Shown here one piece after another: positions 17,435 to 26,644 of a stretch of DNA of 64,000 nt. The notes under the pieces were generated by a model. It did no database searches. It worked only from the letters and a program-made list of their open reading frames with translations, and was not told the DNA's origin. Within the stretch, counting starts at the first letter, position 1. Every line of letters starts with the position of its first letter. The position numbers and the translations under genes are program-made. Source of the stretch: an uncultured Clostridium sp. (GTDB lineage: Bacteria; Bacillota; Clostridia; TANB77; CAG-508); the NCBI GenBank assembly GCA_947384775.1, contig CANDIF010000001.1, positions 1-64,000 of the forward strand. The letters run 5' to 3'.

Positions 17435-18391
17435 ATGGTTTTACCAGTAATTTTGATAATAGTAGGATTTGTACTATTAATAAAAGGGGCAGATTTATTA
17501 GTTGATGGAGCAAGTGATATTGCTAAGAAATTTCATATTCCAGAGATTATAATAGGATTAACAATAGTCTCAATAGGAACATCCATGCCAGAATTATTTG
17601 TGAGTACTACATCAGCGATACAAGGACGTTCTGATATGGCAATGGGAAATGTAATTGGAAGTAATGTATGTAATTTATTATTGATTTTGGGATTATCGAC
17701 AGTAATTAAACCTGTAAAATTTCAAAAGGAGACAAGACTTATAGAAATACCATTATGTCTAACGTTAACAGTAATTTTTATGACTCTTTGTAATACAGGA
17801 AATGGAATAACAAGAGCAAAAGCAATTACTTTACTTGTTTTATTTTCGTTATTTATAATTTACACAATAATAATGGGAAAAAATGCAAATAAATTTGATA
17901 AAGAAGCACAGAACACAAGAGGAGAAGATACAACTAATATATCAATGCTAAAAAGCATAATATATGTAATTTTAGGAGTAATTGCTTTAAAATTTGGTGG
18001 AGATTTTACTGTAGATAACGCAGTAATTATAGCAAATCATTTTAATATAAGTGAGCAAGTAATAAGTTTAACAATTTTAGCAATAGGAACAAGTCTTCCA
18101 GAACTAGTGACAAGTGTAACCGCTGCTTTCAAAGGAAATAGCGATATAGCAATAGGAAACATTATAGGTTCAAATATTTTTAATATGCTATTAATAATAG
18201 GTGTAGCATCAATTATAAATCCAATAACATATAATATTAAATACAATATAGACATGGCAATATTAATTTCAGGTACAATATTATTGGCTTTATTTCCAGT
18301 AATACCTCCTAAAAATGAAATGAATAGAGGCAATGGTTTGGTATATTTAGCCTTTTATGCAATGTATATGGTAATTTTATTTAATACATAA
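17435..18391 (+). CDS. Calcium/sodium antiporter family (CaCA/YrbG) cation exporter
   Basis: The 318-residue protein is built of two repeated halves, each with the exchanger alpha motif: GTSMPELFVSTTSA near residue 48 with GNVIGSNV, and GTSLPELVTSVTAA near 223 with GNIIGSNIFN. About ten helices. The family exchanges Ca2+ for Na+ or H+. The manganese riboswitch in its leader suggests that in this organism it exports Mn2+ or serves Mn homeostasis; that is inference. Confidence 0.88.
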   Translation: MVLPVILIIVGFVLLIKGADLLVDGASDIAKKFHIPEIIIGLTIVSIGTSMPELFVSTTSAIQGRSDMAMGNVIGSNVCNLLLILGLSTVIKPVKFQKETRLIEIPLCLTLTVIFMTLCNTGNGITRAKAITLLVLFSLFIIYTIIMGKNANKFDKEAQNTRGEDTTNISMLKSIIYVILGVIALKFGGDFTVDNAVIIANHFNISEQVISLTILAIGTSLPELVTSVTAAFKGNSDIAIGNIIGSNIFNMLLIIGVASIINPITYNIKYNIDMAILISGTILLALFPVIPPKNEMNRGNGLVYLAFYAMYMVILFNT

Positions 18392-18400
18392 CAACAATAT

Positions 18401-18490
18401 AAAATCCGCTTCATCTTTCTGGATGTTCGATTTTTAAAATTTTAATACAGTTGTTTAAAATTTTAAAAATGAACATCCACGAGGAGTCAC
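18401..18490. repeat. Dispersed palindromic element, copy A
   Basis: About 90 bases. The left arm GCTTCATCTTTCTGGATGTT and the right arm GAACATCCACGAGGAG pair around an AT-rich loop containing AATACAGTTG. It is closely similar to the reverse complement of 33812-33902 and shares its arms with 39905-39978. Confidence 0.8.
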
Positions 18491-18527
18491 TTAGATAATA
18501 ACTAAATGGGGTGATTTGAAATTTAAT

Positions 18528-18556
18528 AAAAAGCAACAAATATGTTGCTTTTTTAT
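18528..18556 (+). terminator. Intrinsic terminator
   Basis: AAAAAGCAACA and TGTTGCTTTTTT form a perfect stem with a four-base loop. Confidence 0.8.
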
Positions 18557-18599
18557 AAGTTATATGCTATATTAAAACTAAAAAAAGGGGGAAATAGTT

Positions 18600-19154
18600 A
18601 TGAACAAAAAAGTAATAATAGCTATAATCGCAGTTGTTGCAATAATTGCAGTTATTGTTGGAGCAATAATGCTATTAGGCAAAAAGGACAACAAGGATGA
18701 TAATGGAATAAAATTAGAAACAGAACAAGAGATGAAAGATTTAATTGACAAAATGTATGAAAACTTAGCAGGAAAGCTTCCAAGTTTACAAACTTATGAT
18801 GTAAATAAGGAAAATAAAGAAGAAGTTAGTATTTATACAGGATTAAAAGATACAAGCAATGTAGAAAAAGTTGTAGTATCAGAACCTATGATGAATGCAC
18901 AAGCATATTCACTAGTAATGGTAAAAACAACTGCAGGTGCAGACGTAGAAGCAATGAAACAAGAAATGATAGACAATATTGATGTGAGAAAATGGATATG
19001 TGTTTCAGCAGAAAAAGTATATGTTACAAACTACAAAGATGTAATATTCTTAGTAATGTCAGATGAAGAATGGGCAAAACCAGTTTATGATGAATTTAAA
19101 AATCTTGTAGGCGGAAAAGTAGGGAAAGAATTAGTAAGAACAGAAGAAATTTAA
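18600..19154 (+). CDS. DUF4358-like secreted protein linked to O-acetylation genes
   Basis: A signal/anchor helix (residues 4-26) is followed by a 150-residue domain with the DUF4358 pattern (PSLQTYDVNKENKEEVSIYTGL ... EPMMNAQAYSLVMVK). The mature part is predicted outside the cell. Such proteins are often found next to MBOAT/DHHW polymer acetylation genes, as here, though a terminator-like hairpin separates them. Role unknown. Confidence 0.72.
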   Translation: MNKKVIIAIIAVVAIIAVIVGAIMLLGKKDNKDDNGIKLETEQEMKDLIDKMYENLAGKLPSLQTYDVNKENKEEVSIYTGLKDTSNVEKVVVSEPMMNAQAYSLVMVKTTAGADVEAMKQEMIDNIDVRKWICVSAEKVYVTNYKDVIFLVMSDEEWAKPVYDEFKNLVGGKVGKELVRTEEI

Positions 19155-19171
19155 ACCAAATAAAGTATTAT

Positions 19172-19214
19172 AAAGCCTCTAAAATGAACATACTGTTCAT
19201 CTAAGAGGCTTTAT
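19172..19214 (+). terminator. Intrinsic terminator
   Basis: AAAGCCTCT pairs with AGAGGCTTTA, with an inner TGAACA/TGTTCA stem. Confidence 0.7.
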
Positions 19215-19238
19215 TGTTAGATAAAATAGGAGGCAAAC

Positions 19239-20637
19239 GTGCTTTTTTCAAGTATTAGTTTTTTATATTATTTTTTACCATGTGTAATATTGATATATTT
19301 TTGTTCTCCCAAAAAACTTAAGAATCTAGTATTATTAGTGAGTTCATTATTCTTTTATTTTTATGGAGAACCAGTATATATATTAATAATGATTGGATCA
19401 ATAATATCAGCATATATACATGGGATTTTAATAGATAAATATCCTAAACACAAAAAGAAATTTTTAATTTCAGCAACTATAATCAGTTTAGGATTATTAG
19501 GATTATTTAAATATTCAAATTTCATAATTTCAAATATAAATATTATTTTTAATGCAGATATAGTTTTATTAAAATTAGCACTACCTATAGGCATATCATT
19601 TTATACATTTCAGATATTAAGTTATGTAATAGATGTATATAATGGAAAAGTAGAAGTTCAAAAAAGTTTTATAAAATTAGCTACATATGTATCTTTATTT
19701 CCACAGCTAATTGCTGGACCAATTGTAAGATATATAGATATAGAAAAAGAACTTAAAACAAGGAAACACTCATTTGAAAATTTTGCACTAGGAACAAGGA
19801 GATTTGTACTAGGATTAGGTAAAAAGATTTTAATTGCAAATCAATTAGGTGAACTATGCAAGATATTTTTGCAATCAAATGAATTAAGTGTAGCTTTTTA
19901 TTGGATTTATGGAATATCTTTTATGCTACAAATATATTTCGATTTCTCAGCATATTCAGATATGGCAATCGGTCTTCGGAAGAATATTTGGCTTTCACTT
20001 TTTAGAGAATTTTAATTATCCATATATATCAAAAAGCATTACTGAGTTTTGGAGAAGATGGCATATTTCATTAAGTAGTTGGTTTAAAGATTATGTGTAT
20101 ATTCCACTTGGAGGAAATAGAGTAGGAAAATTAAAATTATTAAGAAATATTTTAGTAGTATGGCTATTAACAGGACTATGGCATGGAGCAAACTGGACAT
20201 TTATATTATGGGGATTAATATTTGCGATATTACTAATAATAGAAAAATTTTTCTTGCTAAAACGATTAGAAAAAACACCAAAAATATTAAATCATATATA
20301 TGTATTATTTATTGTAATGATAAGTTTTATAATATTTAATAGTGAGAGCATTAAACAGGCTAAATATCAAATATTGGGACTATTTGGTGCTAATGGAGAA
20401 ACTTTTATTAATCAATATACATTATATTATCTAAAAAGTTATGCAGTAATTTTAGCCATAGCAATAGTTGGTGCAACGCCATTTTCAAAAAATGTAATAG
20501 AGAAATTAAAAGAAAACAATAAAATAAAAATGCTAATAAATTTGTTAGAACCAATAGTAATTGTTATATTACTTTTAATAGTTACAGCATATTTAGTAGA
20601 CAATTCATATAATCCATTCTTATATTTTAGATTTTAA
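19239..20637 (+). CDS. MBOAT O-acyltransferase (AlgI-like), joined by +1 shift at CGG 19977
   Basis: The first 246 codons from the GTG behind AGGAGG carry the N-terminal helices and FDFSAYSDMAIGL. An in-frame CGG then leads to a stop 12 codons on. Skipping the C gives GRIFGFHFLENFNYPYIS and WRRWHISLSSWFKDYVY, the canonical AlgI core with the catalytic His (LWHGANW, about residue 313), ending at 20637. The total of 465 residues is the family norm. It transfers acetyl groups through the membrane to a surface polymer together with the next gene. Confidence 0.92.
19977..19980 (+). other. +1 frameshift site: CTT CGG A
   Basis: In-frame CGG at codon 247 in the conserved DMAIGLGRIFGF motif. GGA is the expected glycine. 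Confidence 0.92.
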
Positions 20638-20650
20638 GGAGAAAAGGCAT

Positions 20651-21745
20651 ATGTCAGATAAAACAAAAAATATAGTGGTAACAATAGGATTTGTACTATT
20701 ATTATTTATAATTTTAATAAGTCATATATTAAAAACACCTACAAAAATTTCTATAACTGAGAGAAGAAAACTAGCGGGATTTCCAGAAATAACAATAAAA
20801 AAGTTTTTAGACGGAAGCTTTTTTAAAGAATTTGAAAAGTATACGACAGACCAAATAGTAAAAAGAGAAGATTTCAGAAAATTAAAAGCTATAACAGAAT
20901 TTGAAGTGTTTTTAAAGAAAGACAATAATAAATTGTATATGTATGATAATAATATAATAAAAATAGAATATCCGTTAAATGAAAAATCAATTTTGAATGC
21001 AACTAAAAAAATCAATTGGATTAATGATAAGTATTTAAAAGACTGCAAAGTATATTATTCAATAGTTCCAGATAAAAATTATTTTACAGATGAAAAAGAA
21101 TATATAAAAATGAATTATGGAAAATTAGAAGATTTAATGCAAGAAAATATTTCAAATGCAGAATATATAAACATTTTTGATACAGTAAACTTAAAAGATT
21201 ACTATATAACGGACATACATTGGAAACAAGAAAACTTATTAAATACAGCAGAAAGAATAAGCAACAAAATGGGGTTTAAAGAAAGATTAACAACACCATA
21301 TAATAAAAAGTATATAATGAATTTGGAAGGAATATATGCAGGACAGCTTCCAATAAAAACAGAAAAAGATAGCATTAATATATTAACGAATAATATAATT
21401 GAAAGTGCAATAGTTTACAATTATGAAACAAAAGAAGAAACATCAATATACGACCTAGGAAAATTAGAAGGTTATGATAAATATGATATATATCTATCAG
21501 GAGCAACACCACTAATTGAAATTAGAAATAAAAATGCAAAAACTGATAAAGAATTAATAGTTTTTAGAGATTCTTTTGCAAGTAGTTTAACACCATTATT
21601 TACAGAGGGATATAAGAAAATAACATTAGTTGATATAAGGTATATGAGTAGTAAGAATTTAGATGAGTATATAGAGTTTAACAATCAAGATGTATTGTTT
21701 ATATATAGTACAACGGTACTAAATAATAGCTTTACGTTTAAATAA
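20651..21745 (+). CDS. DHHW / AlgX-like SGNH protein partner of MBOAT
   Basis: One N-terminal membrane helix (residues 7-27) is followed by an extracellular SGNH-like domain of about 330 residues. The catalytic pair is visible as YYITDIHWKQ (Asp-x-His) near residue 191 and VFRDSFASSL (Ser) near 304. These proteins accept acetyl groups from MBOAT partners and place them on a surface polysaccharide or teichoic acid. The gene starts 13 bases after the MBOAT stop behind AAGGAG, clearly one operon. Confidence 0.85.
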   Translation: MSDKTKNIVVTIGFVLLLFIILISHILKTPTKISITERRKLAGFPEITIKKFLDGSFFKEFEKYTTDQIVKREDFRKLKAITEFEVFLKKDNNKLYMYDNNIIKIEYPLNEKSILNATKKINWINDKYLKDCKVYYSIVPDKNYFTDEKEYIKMNYGKLEDLMQENISNAEYINIFDTVNLKDYYITDIHWKQENLLNTAERISNKMGFKERLTTPYNKKYIMNLEGIYAGQLPIKTEKDSINILTNNIIESAIVYNYETKEETSIYDLGKLEGYDKYDIYLSGATPLIEIRNKNAKTDKELIVFRDSFASSLTPLFTEGYKKITLVDIRYMSSKNLDEYIEFNNQDVLFIYSTTVLNNSFTFK

Positions 21746-21813
21746 AATGGCATATTGAAATATACATATATGTATGATAGAATATCGCAAGAATAAAATA
21801 TAAAGGAGGATTT

Positions 21814-22701
21814 ATGGAATACATAATAAACGGAATACGAGGATTTTGTATGGCACTTGCTGATAGTGTGCCAGGAGTATCAGGCGGAACAATTGCATTT
21901 ATATTAGGATTTTATGATAAATTTATAAATTCATTAGATGGATTAATGTTTGGAAAGAAAGAGGAAAAGAAAGAAGCAATTAAATTTTTAATAAAAATTG
22001 GAATTGGTTGGGTTATAGGTTTGATACTTGCAGTGCTTGTATTAACTAATTTATTTCAAACACAAATATACAAAGTAAGTTCAGTGTTTATTGGATTTAT
22101 TATATTTTCAATACCTCTTATTATAAGAGAAGAAAAAGAAGTTTTAAAAGGAAAGTATATAAACTTAATATTTACATTAATAGGAATTGCAGTTGTAGCC
22201 TTGATAACATATTTTAATCCAGTATCTGGAGAAGGAAATGTAGTAAGCTTAACTAACTTGAATTTTGGTTTGATTGCATATGTATTTGTTGCAGGAATGA
22301 TTGCAATATCAGCAATGGTATTACCAGGAATATCAGGTTCAACATTACTTTTAATATTTGGACTTTATATACCAATAATATCAGCAATAAAAGAGTTTTT
22401 ACATTTTAATTTAAGCTATTTCCCAGTATTATTTGCATTTGGAATAGGAATTATTATTGGTGTACTTGTAGTAATAAAATTAATAAAAATGGCACTAAAA
22501 AAATTTAGAAGTCAGACTATATACTGCATAATTGGACTTATGATTGGCTCAATATATGCAATAGTAATGGGACCAACTACTTTAGAAGTACCTCATGACC
22601 CAATTAGTTTTGAAACATTTAGTATAATTTTCTTTATACTAGGTGGAGCATTAATTATAGGTTTAGGAAAAATAAAGAAAATACTAGAGAAAAAGGCTTA
22701 A
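21814..22701 (+). CDS. popT: DUF368 (PopT) undecaprenyl-phosphate translocase
   Basis: The 295-residue membrane protein has the DUF368 signature GFCMALADSVPGVSGGTIAF near the start and its repeat MIAISAMVLPGISGSTLLLIFG in the second half, with about eight helices. DUF368 proteins have been shown to recycle undecaprenyl phosphate across the membrane for wall synthesis. The two inverted repeats with PGxSG re-entrant hairpins are intact. The ATG follows AAAGGAGG. It sits next to the polymer-acetylation operon. Confidence 0.85.
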   Translation: MEYIINGIRGFCMALADSVPGVSGGTIAFILGFYDKFINSLDGLMFGKKEEKKEAIKFLIKIGIGWVIGLILAVLVLTNLFQTQIYKVSSVFIGFIIFSIPLIIREEKEVLKGKYINLIFTLIGIAVVALITYFNPVSGEGNVVSLTNLNFGLIAYVFVAGMIAISAMVLPGISGSTLLLIFGLYIPIISAIKEFLHFNLSYFPVLFAFGIGIIIGVLVVIKLIKMALKKFRSQTIYCIIGLMIGSIYAIVMGPTTLEVPHDPISFETFSIIFFILGGALIIGLGKIKKILEKKA

Positions 22702-22727
22702 AATTTGTGATTTAAAGGAAAAGATGG

Positions 22728-22733
22728 TATAAT
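22728..22733 (+). promoter_or_regulatory. -10 box of GC-rich cassette 2
   Basis: TATAAT, followed by an 8-base-pair leader hairpin (ATATAGCT ... AGTTATAT) before the ribosome binding site AGAGGAG. Confidence 0.55.
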
Positions 22734-22788
22734 ATTAATGATATAGCTTTTTGAGTTATATTATTCTAGACAAAGAGGAGTTGTACCA

Positions 22789-23703
22789 ATGGCGCAGCAG
22801 CAACAACCAAAGCAGAAGTCCATTTCCTTTGAGGCTCCGCTGTACAGACAACCGTCTGATCACCTGCGGAATTTCATGGAAAAACTTATGCGCAAACCTG
22901 CACCCTGCCATGCAATATGGCGTGAAGATCAAAAGCTGACATTTTATGTGTCCAAGTCGGAAAAAGCTACGGTTGCTCCGTTCTTCAGGAAAACTGAAAA
23001 ACCGAAAAACGTGGTAAATAAGATGAAAGCTTTTGCTTCAAAGTTCAATGTTACGAATATTGCAGTCGTAAAAGACGAAGCAGATATGTACTTTGAACTT
23101 CTTAGCCCTGCGGATCTGGCTGAAAAAGACGAAAAAATGGATCCTAGCTATGGCGATGGCGTGCTATATGTTATGCGCGTGAGGGTTACTTGCAAAAGTA
23201 ATGAAGCAACGAGAGTTCTGCTCAAGTTCTATGGAACTCTGGATATGAGTATCGAACCGTTACACTTCAATCTTCAATTGCAAGATTGGCCTTCAAGGGA
23301 CTTATCGGAATTCGCAAAGCAGATGAACCAAGCTAACTACCCGTGCTATGCAGTGGCACATGGACATGAGAAATTATTAATTACTGCTAAAAATTTGTCC
23401 GAAAACCAAATCATTATACCCAGCAATGTGAAAAAAGAGGACGAGAAAACGATTGCTAAAAGTCTTTCTATCTTTGCTTCAAAGCTGAATGCAACATCAA
23501 CATTCATTGATAAGAAGCAGGTATCTATCAGAATCGACTTTTTGCATGTCCACGAATTCAAAGCGAAGTATGGCGAAACGGCGTGTAACCAATGTGACGA
23601 AAACACTGTATGTGTTATGCAGGTAAACGTTACCTGCACCGAAGCGGAAGCCAGGAATGTTTTGGGCGACTTCTTCAAAATGCTTGACAAATATGGCAAT
23701 TAA
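22789..23703 (+). CDS. GC-rich cassette 2: tandem-duplicated protein of unknown function
   Basis: The 304-residue product is two related halves: about residues 22-148 and 166-300. Each runs from a helix through PCHAIW/PCYAVA, a helix with KAFASKFNVT / LSIFASKLNAT, a strand pair, then VLYVMRVRVTC / TVCVMQVNVTC and a final helix. No catalytic motif is seen and no family recognised. Codon use is far richer in G+C than the flanks. One in-frame CGG at 22867 must be read as Arg. It has its own promoter and terminator. Confidence 0.6.
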   Translation: MAQQQQPKQKSISFEAPLYRQPSDHLRNFMEKLMRKPAPCHAIWREDQKLTFYVSKSEKATVAPFFRKTEKPKNVVNKMKAFASKFNVTNIAVVKDEADMYFELLSPADLAEKDEKMDPSYGDGVLYVMRVRVTCKSNEATRVLLKFYGTLDMSIEPLHFNLQLQDWPSRDLSEFAKQMNQANYPCYAVAHGHEKLLITAKNLSENQIIIPSNVKKEDEKTIAKSLSIFASKLNATSTFIDKKQVSIRIDFLHVHEFKAKYGETACNQCDENTVCVMQVNVTCTEAEARNVLGDFFKMLDKYGN

Positions 23704-23754
23704 GTAAGGCCAAACATGTCAGAGCATCGCTATAAGAGATAATCTATAGTGGAT

Positions 23755-23797
23755 GTCCCATTATTCAGCGAAAGCTGGGTGATGGGACTTTTTTTAT
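23755..23797 (+). terminator. Strong terminator of cassette 2
   Basis: GTCCCAT and ATGGGAC, with inner CAGC-GAAA-GCTG, are followed by seven T. Confidence 0.88.
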
Positions 23798-23870
23798 ATG
23801 AGTGTAGAACCTTGATAAATATAAAATTTTATGTTAATATTTTATAATAACGTGAAGTAGGAGGAAATAG

Positions 23871-25058
23871 ATGAATAAATATAAAAAGATTTGGATTATA
23901 GTCACTACTTTTATATTGTTACTGATAATATCAATGTTTTTCATGATTGATAAAGAAAAACTTGAACATTTTGAGTATAAAGAATTTTATGAGTACTTAG
24001 AAGAAGGAAAAATAAAAGAAGCAAAAATAGAAAATGATAAAGTAGAATTTTTTAAACTAGAAGGAGAAAGTTCTGGAGAATGGTATTATACTGAAAATCC
24101 ACACTATGATGGATTTGAAGAAAAACTATTATTAAATGGAGTAAAAGTACAAACAATATCAACAAGTGAGGATATTGCATTTATAATTGATTTAATGTTT
24201 TACCTATTTTTCTTTGGAATTATAATTTTTACAATAGTAAAAGTAGTTAAATCAACTGGTGAAAATTTTAAAGTAATAAAACATACAAATATAAAATTTG
24301 ATGATATTGCAGGAATGGACGAGCTAAAGAATGAAATGAGCAAAACTGTAGAGATTTTAAAAAATCCCAAAAAATATAAAGAAAAGGGAATAAGACCTAC
24401 AAAAGGAATTATACTAGAAGGACCTCCAGGTAATGGCAAAACTCTTTTTGCAAAAGCTTTAGCGGGAGAAACAGATGTAAAATTTATTGCTACAAGAGGA
24501 GCAGATTTTCAAAGTGCAATGATGTCTATTGGAAGTAGAAAAATAAAGGCATTATTTAAAAAAGCGAGGAAAAATACTCCATGTATAATTTTTATTGATG
24601 AATTTGATGGAATTGGAGAAAGAAGAAATTATGCAGGTAGTGGAGTAGATAAAGAAAATAATAGAATTATTACAGCAATGCTTAATGAAATGGATGGTTT
24701 CGAAAGTGGAGAAGGAGTATTAGTTATAGCAGCAACGAATTCATATAGTTCATTAGATTCAGCTTTGATTAGACCAGGAAGATTTGATTTAAAGTTTAAT
24801 ATTTCAAATCCAGATATTAATACTAGAATAAAACTAATAGAACTTTATACGAAGAATAAAGTTTTAGATAAAAGTATAGATAAAAGCAGATTAGCAGAAT
24901 CTTTTGAAAATTTAAGTTGCTCTGCAATAGAAACAATTTTAAATGAAGCATCAATGAATGCAAAGCTAAATAATAGAGAAATAATAATAGGAGAAGATAT
25001 TGTAATTGCAAGCAAGAAAACAAAATGTAATATAAATATAAGAAAATTGATAGGCTAA
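23871..25058 (+). CDS. FtsH-like membrane AAA ATPase lacking the protease domain
   Basis: Two membrane helices (residues 7-27 and about 105-125) flank an FtsH-type extracellular domain. Residues 145-360 form an AAA module with Walker A GPPGNGKT, Walker B IIFIDEFDGIG and the second region of homology ATNSYSSLDSALIRPGRFD. The protein ends at residue 395, just after the AAA lid, with no HEXXH metalloprotease domain. It could unfold or extract membrane proteins without degrading them, or supply a separate protease. The stop is followed by a clean terminator, so this is not an obvious truncation. Confidence 0.85.
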   Translation: MNKYKKIWIIVTTFILLLIISMFFMIDKEKLEHFEYKEFYEYLEEGKIKEAKIENDKVEFFKLEGESSGEWYYTENPHYDGFEEKLLLNGVKVQTISTSEDIAFIIDLMFYLFFFGIIIFTIVKVVKSTGENFKVIKHTNIKFDDIAGMDELKNEMSKTVEILKNPKKYKEKGIRPTKGIILEGPPGNGKTLFAKALAGETDVKFIATRGADFQSAMMSIGSRKIKALFKKARKNTPCIIFIDEFDGIGERRNYAGSGVDKENNRIITAMLNEMDGFESGEGVLVIAATNSYSSLDSALIRPGRFDLKFNISNPDINTRIKLIELYTKNKVLDKSIDKSRLAESFENLSCSAIETILNEASMNAKLNNREIIIGEDIVIASKKTKCNINIRKLIG

Positions 25059-25080
25059 AAATGAAAAAGTAACTTTAATA

Positions 25081-25116
25081 AAAGCAGATAATTACTATTG
25101 ATAATTATCTGCTTTT
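25081..25116 (+). terminator. Intrinsic terminator
   Basis: AAAGCAGATAATTA pairs with TAATTATCTGCTTTT. Confidence 0.85.
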
Positions 25117-25179
25117 ATGGTAGTATAGGAAAGTGCAAAAAAATACAATATTTGCTAAATTATTAAAATGGAGGTTAAA

Positions 25180-25974
25180 ATGGAGTATTTATGGTATGTT
25201 ATTGCTTCATTAGGAGCAGGAATAGGAACTGGACTTGTAGGAATATCTGCTGCAACAGTAATGGTACCAATAATGATAGTTTTATGCCCTTCATTTGCTG
25301 GGAAAATGGGAGTATACCAATCAACAGCAATAGCATTGATGTCAGACGTTCTAGGATCTGCTGGAACAAGCTATATTTATATAAAAAATAAAAATATAGA
25401 CATAAAAAGAGCAATGATTATGTTTGTATGTATAATTACTATGTGTATATTAGGAAGTTTTGTAGCTAGCTTAGTTGGAGATGTTGTATTAGGAACTTTT
25501 ACATTAGTTGCGATATTAATAGTAGGAATAAGATTTTTACTTAAACCAGATACAACCAAAGAGGCATTAAATAGAAACCAAAAACTTACTAATAAAGAAA
25601 TTATACTTTCATTGCTATTTGGATTATTAATTGGATTTGGTACTGGATTCCAAGGAAGCGGTGGGGGAATGATGATGCTCATAGTATTTACACTTTTATT
25701 AGGAATGTCTAGGAAAAAGGCAATTGGAACAAGTACTTTCATCATGACATTTACCGCATTAATAGCATCTATAAGCCATGTAATTATTGACCCTGATATA
25801 ATTTTTGAAAAATGGAAAGTAATAATTGTATGTGCAATAGTAACAACATTGTCATCAATTGTAGCAGCAAAATTTGCGAACAAATTTGAAGATAAAATAG
25901 TAAGTATAACAACAGGAACTATTTTAACTGGATTAGGGATAATGTTAATAATATTAAAAATATTTTTTATTTAA
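25180..25974 (+). CDS. TauE/SafE family sulfite exporter-like permease
   Basis: The 264-residue protein has about eight helices in two repeats with the family's glycine-rich motifs (GAGIGTGLVGISAATVMVP near residue 10, GFGTGFQGSGGGMMML near 150). The family exports sulfite, sulfonates or related anions; the substrate here is unknown. I use the ATG at 25180 because GGAGG lies just after the alternative ATG at 25168. Confidence 0.85.
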   Translation: MEYLWYVIASLGAGIGTGLVGISAATVMVPIMIVLCPSFAGKMGVYQSTAIALMSDVLGSAGTSYIYIKNKNIDIKRAMIMFVCIITMCILGSFVASLVGDVVLGTFTLVAILIVGIRFLLKPDTTKEALNRNQKLTNKEIILSLLFGLLIGFGTGFQGSGGGMMMLIVFTLLLGMSRKKAIGTSTFIMTFTALIASISHVIIDPDIIFEKWKVIIVCAIVTTLSSIVAAKFANKFEDKIVSITTGTILTGLGIMLIILKIFFI

Positions 25975-26007
25975 GTAGTAGTGAATATCCTACTACTTGA
26001 TTTTTTT
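25973..26007 (+). terminator. Intrinsic terminator
   Basis: AAGTAGTAG and CTACTACTT pair, followed by ATTTTTTT. Confidence 0.82.
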
Positions 26008-26020
26008 GATTAAAACAAGG

Positions 26021-26026
26021 TATAAT
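26021..26026 (+). promoter_or_regulatory. -10 box of GC-rich cassette 3
   Basis: TATAAT, followed by a leader hairpin TAAGTGT-tgaaag-ACATTTA, the same layout as the other cassettes. Confidence 0.55.
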
Positions 26027-26091
26027 TAAAGTGTAAGTGTTGAAAGACATTTACTTAGCAAAACTCCAAAAAACTTTTAGGAGATGAAACT

Positions 26092-26493
26092 ATGGAAAAA
26101 ATGCTAAACGCATTTGCCCAATGTCTTCTCATCCAGTATCCTACAGAGGATGGGAAAAAGGCTAAAGAGGCAAGTGAGGAGCAGAAGGATGCTTTCAAGG
26201 AAGCAATTCGAGAGCATCTGGCTTCCGCCAGTAGAGTTCGAGATCCTGGCTATGTTGTGACCTACGATTACCGACAAGGGAAAATCCGTGGCGGAAAGCG
26301 ACTTGCAGATGAGGTTACAAGTCCGAATAGAAACTTGGGGAGTGTCCTTGAAAAACTCCCTGAACTTCCAGAAGGCGAAACTTACATCTTCCCGACTCCT
26401 ATGTTTATTTCTTTTAGGATTAGGGAACGTGCATACAAAGAGCCTTTCGAGGTCATCAGTTTCTGCCAGTGGATTAACAGCAATCTGCAATAA
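26092..26493 (+). CDS. GC-rich cassette 3: hypothetical protein
   Basis: The 133-residue soluble protein has a helical N-terminal half rich in Glu, Lys and Ala, then a basic segment (YDYRQGKIRGGKRLADE) and a C-terminal part with ETYIFPTPMFISFRIRER. No family recognised. G+C-rich codons contrast sharply with the neighbours. Unlike the other cassettes it contains no CGG codon; its arginines use CGT, CGA, AGA, AGG and similar. It is monocistronic with its own 3' hairpin. Confidence 0.55.
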   Translation: MEKMLNAFAQCLLIQYPTEDGKKAKEASEEQKDAFKEAIREHLASASRVRDPGYVVTYDYRQGKIRGGKRLADEVTSPNRNLGSVLEKLPELPEGETYIFPTPMFISFRIRERAYKEPFEVISFCQWINSNLQ

Positions 26494-26503
26494 ATAGCAA
26501 TTT

Positions 26504-26547
26504 CCAAAGCACCCGCCCCGTTTGAAAAAACGGGGCGGGTGCTTTGG
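26504..26547 (+). terminator. Very strong G+C-rich hairpin after cassette 3
   Basis: CCAAAGCACCCGCCCCGT pairs perfectly with its complement around an A-rich loop. There is no U-tract after it, so it may protect the 3' end or block read-through rather than act as a classic terminator. Confidence 0.7.
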
Positions 26548-26644
26548 GTAGAAGATAGAAAAGAAAAATTTACTAAAATACTACACAAATTAATAAAAGT
26601 ATGGTAAAATACTTTAGTATAATTATAATAAAGGAGGAATTGAC

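Noticed and set aside
22751-22939. A 62-residue plus-strand ORF overlapping cassette 2
   Set aside because: It is the +1 shadow of the cassette's coding frame. It shows what a shift at 22867 would give but has no features of its own.
23871-25058. The protease-less FtsH as another CGG-split gene
   Set aside because: No CGG lies at its 3' end and no HEXXH is found in any frame downstream before the terminator at 25081.
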